Assembly (NCBI RefSeq): GCF_024498295.1
Contig: NZ_CP101827.1
Coordinates: forward strand, 1,864,001-1,928,000
Source of the DNA: Thermocaproicibacter melissae
Lineage (GTDB): Bacteria; Bacillota; Clostridia; Oscillospirales; Acutalibacteraceae
Reading direction: 5' to 3'
DNA length: 64,000 bases
Part shown: in pieces, positions 61,905 to 64,000 of the stretch
Layout: each line of letters opens with the position of its first letter
Position numbering within the stretch: position 1 is the stretch's first letter
Position numbers and translations under genes: made by a program
Notes under the pieces: model-generated
Told to the model about the DNA's origin: nothing
Seen by the model: the letters and a program-made list of their open reading frames with translations, nothing else
Database searches by the model: none

Positions 61905-62258
61905 ATGAAAAATCAGGAAATTATCATTGAGAGGACTAAGGAATTACTGGCTACACACTGCTACGAAGGATTGAGAACTGCAGCACAGCAGTGGCTCGAT
62001 GCCGTCGGCACGGAAAAGGAAGCTGAAGCGTCCAAAAAATACGTTTCGGCGCTGGAAGATGCCGTCACCGATATTGATTCCGTTATCAGTCTGTTCGGAA
62101 GCGATAAGGCAAAAGAAAAATTCGGCGAAGAAATGGCAAACAAAATCTATTCCCATGCTGTGGAAATTAAGGCAAAAGGCGCAAAATGGTGTGACTGCCC
62201 TGCATGTACGGCCGGCCTGAAAGTATTGGAGTACAAAGCAGATTTGTTAGGGGAATAA
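61905..62258 (+). CDS. Conserved small protein with CDCPAC motif
   Basis: A 117-residue helical protein with a C-terminal CDCPACTAGLKVLE motif that could bind a metal. Homologues, as far as I recall, are short clostridial proteins sometimes mislabelled Hsp90 chaperone. AGGAAAGG precedes the ATG. It is monocistronic with a terminator after it. Function unknown. Confidence 0.8.
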   Translation: MKNQEIIIERTKELLATHCYEGLRTAAQQWLDAVGTEKEAEASKKYVSALEDAVTDIDSVISLFGSDKAKEKFGEEMANKIYSHAVEIKAKGAKWCDCPACTAGLKVLEYKADLLGE

Positions 62259-62297
62259 TAATCATCAACCGGCACGCCGGAAAAAATAATCTCATGA

Positions 62298-62337
62298 ATA
62301 CCCTAGATATGTGTAACAACATATCTAGGGTATCTTT
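62298..62337 (+). terminator. Terminator after the CDCPAC-motif gene
   Basis: The stem ATACCCTAGATATGT with its complement ATATCTAGGGTAT is followed by CTTTTTG. Confidence 0.85.
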
Positions 62338-62445
62338 TTGCGTGAAACTTTGGAAAGTGAAAAATATTTTTATTTAAGATAAGAAAATAATTCCCTACTG
62401 TAAAAGTTATAATGAATTTCATAAAAAATAGGAAGGGCGAAGGAT

Positions 62446-62601
62446 ATGAGTTTCTTCACTTTTACATCTTTTCTTGAAACAACAAAAAAGATAAACGATG
62501 GAAAAACGCCAATCAAATTAGGTGCGGTGATCGATCCTGAATCTTATGGCGTAACCATTGATGCAAATATACTGGATGCTGCTATTGAAATAACAAAATA
62601 A
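62446..62601 (+). CDS. Small protein (51 aa), unknown
   Basis: ATG 62446 after a GGGCGAAGGAT site opens 51 codons to TAA 62599-62601. The product begins MSFFTFTSFLETTKKINDGK and continues as PIKLGAVIDPESYGVTIDAN. It reads like real coding sequence but matches nothing I know. It ends 51 bases before the acetyltransferase gene and could be its leader-operon partner. Confidence 0.45.
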   Translation: MSFFTFTSFLETTKKINDGKTPIKLGAVIDPESYGVTIDANILDAAIEITK

Positions 62602-62652
62602 AACAATAAACGACATATATACAAAATATAAAATAGTTAATGAGGTATACAA

Positions 62653-63171
62653 ATGGTAATGCATACAAAACGACTGGTTCTGCGAGAGCTAACCGACGAC
62701 GATTTTGATTCTTTATATGCTGTGCTAGGCGATTCTGATATCATGCGGCACTATCCATATAAGTTGGACGAAACCCGTGTCCGCAACTGGATTGCAAAAA
62801 ACAAGGAGCGGTACCGGGTATTTGGATTCGGCTTATGGGCCGTTTGCCTAAAAGAAACAGGAGAAATGATTGGCGACTGTGGTCTTACCATGCAGAATAT
62901 CAACAACTTCATTCGCCCTGAAATTGGATATCATATCCGCGCCGATATGCAGCACAATGGGTATGCGAAAGAAGCTGCATCCGCCGTCCGTGACTGGGCC
63001 TTCCAGAACACGCCGTTCCGTGTTTTATACTCCTACATGAAAGCGGATAATATCGCTTCCTGCGCAACTGCTCAATCCATTGGGATGTCTCTGGTCGAGG
63101 AATACCGTGACAGCGAAAATGAAATGACGAAGGTCTATGCTATAACAAGAGACAGCCAAATTGATTCATGA
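62653..63171 (+). CDS. GNAT acetyltransferase (RimJ/RimL type)
   Basis: A 172-residue N-acetyltransferase. N-terminal TKRLVLRELTDDDFDSLYAV is typical of the family, the acetyl-CoA region is EIGYHIRADMQHNGYAKEAA, and SYMKADNIASCATAQSIGM forms the C-terminal part. The substrate is unknown. GAGG lies seven bases before the ATG. Confidence 0.9.
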   Translation: MVMHTKRLVLRELTDDDFDSLYAVLGDSDIMRHYPYKLDETRVRNWIAKNKERYRVFGFGLWAVCLKETGEMIGDCGLTMQNINNFIRPEIGYHIRADMQHNGYAKEAASAVRDWAFQNTPFRVLYSYMKADNIASCATAQSIGMSLVEEYRDSENEMTKVYAITRDSQIDS

Positions 63172-63179
63172 CACAAAAA

Positions 63180-63228
63180 CAAAGGATTCCTGCCTTTCGG
63201 TAACACCGATTGCAGGAATCCTTTGTTT
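63180..63228. terminator. Bidirectional terminator between convergent genes
   Basis: A perfect 14-bp stem (CAAAGGATTCCTGC, 63180-63193, with 63212-63225) has A/T flanks on both sides. Confidence 0.85.
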
Positions 63229-63231
63229 GCA

Positions 63232-64000
63232 TCAATTGGTTTCCTCGCCCGCTATGCTGGAAATTTTCAAGAAAGCCATAACATAAGAAACAAGGCTTTC
63301 CGCCCCAATATTTCGGTTTAAGCCGTTTTCCTTAAGTCCGTCGTAGCAGCCGCCTGATTCGCTATCAATAAGGCTTGTTTTCTTGGAATTGAATCCTCGG
63401 TACCATTCATAGCATTGTTTTGCCTTTTGCAGGTAGCTGCGGCTGCCGGTTGCCTCATAGGTCGCCAAATAGGTGAATACCCCTTCGCAGGCCTCTACCG
63501 GCTGTTCATCAAATTCTGCCGGGGTCTTCCCTTTTACAAACCAGCCGTTGCACCCGACCGGCTTGAAGTACCCTTCTCTAAAGGTTACCTTGCTCAGAAA
63601 ATCAAGGCTTTCCTCGGCTGTCTGAAGAAATTTGTCTTTCCCGGTAACCTTATAGGCCTCTATCAGAGACCAAGGGAGCACATGATTGCAGTATGTAACC
63701 GTGTCCTCAAACCACTTCCATTCCCCGTCCTTGCACCCGTCATATTGACTGCACAGGGACTCAGCAGTTTCCGAAACGATTCTTTTTGCGTCGTCGCTTT
63801 CAAGGCTGGCAAGGCCGAGAATGGAATATGCTTTGGAGCGGAGAAAATGCAGAGCGGACACATGAGGTATTGCCTTCTGCATTATGTAGGAAAGGCTCTC
63901 CTTGACGCCCTTGGGCGTGCACGGGTGAGAAAGGGCAAATCCCAAAGCCCACAGGCATCGCCCGAAGCAGTCCTCGGAACCTTCCTTCTCAAGCCAATTT
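63232..64000 (-). CDS. C-terminal part of a helical-barrel protein linked to carbohydrate enzymes (runs off the window)
   Basis: The frame is open from the window edge at 64000 to the stop at 63232, so the N-terminus is outside. About 255 residues are visible, with repeated amphipathic helices and motifs typical of an (alpha/alpha)6-barrel: WFEDTVTYCNHVLPWSLIEA, FKPVGCNGWFVKGK, FDEQPVEACEGVFTYLA, DSESGGCYDGL and NRNIGAESLVSYVMAFL. Such a domain accompanies or follows GT4-type glycosyltransferases in mannose-related loci, by memory. The precise activity cannot be assigned. Confidence 0.65.
   Translation of the reverse strand, partial: NWLEKEGSEDCFGRCLWALGFALSHPCTPKGVKESLSYIMQKAIPHVSALHFLRSKAYSILGLASLESDDAKRIVSETAESLCSQYDGCKDGEWKWFEDTVTYCNHVLPWSLIEAYKVTGKDKFLQTAEESLDFLSKVTFREGYFKPVGCNGWFVKGKTPAEFDEQPVEACEGVFTYLATYEATGSRSYLQKAKQCYEWYRGFNSKKTSLIDSESGGCYDGLKENGLNRNIGAESLVSYVMAFLKISSIAGEETN

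Overview
The window looks like chromosome of an endospore-forming member of the Clostridia, probably Oscillospiraceae/Ruminococcaceae. Evidence: adjacent spoIVB and spo0A, a SufCBDSU iron-sulfur operon, a YesM/YesN-type sensor system beside a pentose ABC transporter, DUF815, many TTG starts behind strong AGGAGG-type ribosome binding sites, and moderately G+C-rich core genes. The species cannot be named from sequence alone.

Layout. 1-1150: decayed DNA with stacked hairpins and a truncated XRE regulator. 1150-5180: tRNA-Ser(CGA), a lipoprotein, a DUF815 ATPase overlapping a metal/cobalamin-binding-type lipoprotein fused to a peptidoglycan-binding domain, and tRNA-Arg(CCU). 5259-14719: a sugar sensing and uptake locus. 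A minus-strand operon (substrate-binding lipoprotein, sensor kinase, AraC-type response regulator, second substrate-binding lipoprotein) is divergent from xylF-xylG-xylH-like ABC genes, as in XylFII-LytS-YesN three-component systems. 15327-24442: glycerate kinase, then an esterase island with three paralogous type-B carboxylesterases, two esterase-D-like hydrolases and an MFS transporter, all apparently cytoplasmic or inner-membrane. 24621-30352: sufCBDSU with a sixth esterase translationally coupled to its end. 30464-36783: an XRE regulator, two very small genes, pyridoxal kinase, spoIVB, spo0A and rlmD. The Spo0A receiver lacks its phosphoacceptor aspartate and its acidic pocket.

36740-59480 is accessory, more A+T-rich DNA at the 3' end of rlmD. 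Three related copies of the rlmD terminal codons plus a hairpin terminator lie at 36742 (direct), 48753 (inverted) and 59283 (direct), as expected of a repeatedly used integration hotspot. The cargo is mixed and partly decayed: an IS256-family element that interrupts a second IS, a degraded dextran/isomaltose locus (two intact GH13 glucosidases, a wrecked binding-protein/GH66 gene, a broken response regulator), a type III restriction-modification pair whose Mod lacks its N-terminus, an XRE regulator, two identical inverted IS copies (one inside eamA with an 8-bp target duplication, one truncating csaA), and an arsenic operon (arsR, DUF2703, acr3, arsD, arsA, arsC).

59606-64000 returns to ordinary genes: a HAD phosphatase, a glycerol-dehydrogenase-like enzyme, small conserved proteins, a GNAT acetyltransferase and the C-terminal part of a carbohydrate-related helical-barrel protein running off the window.
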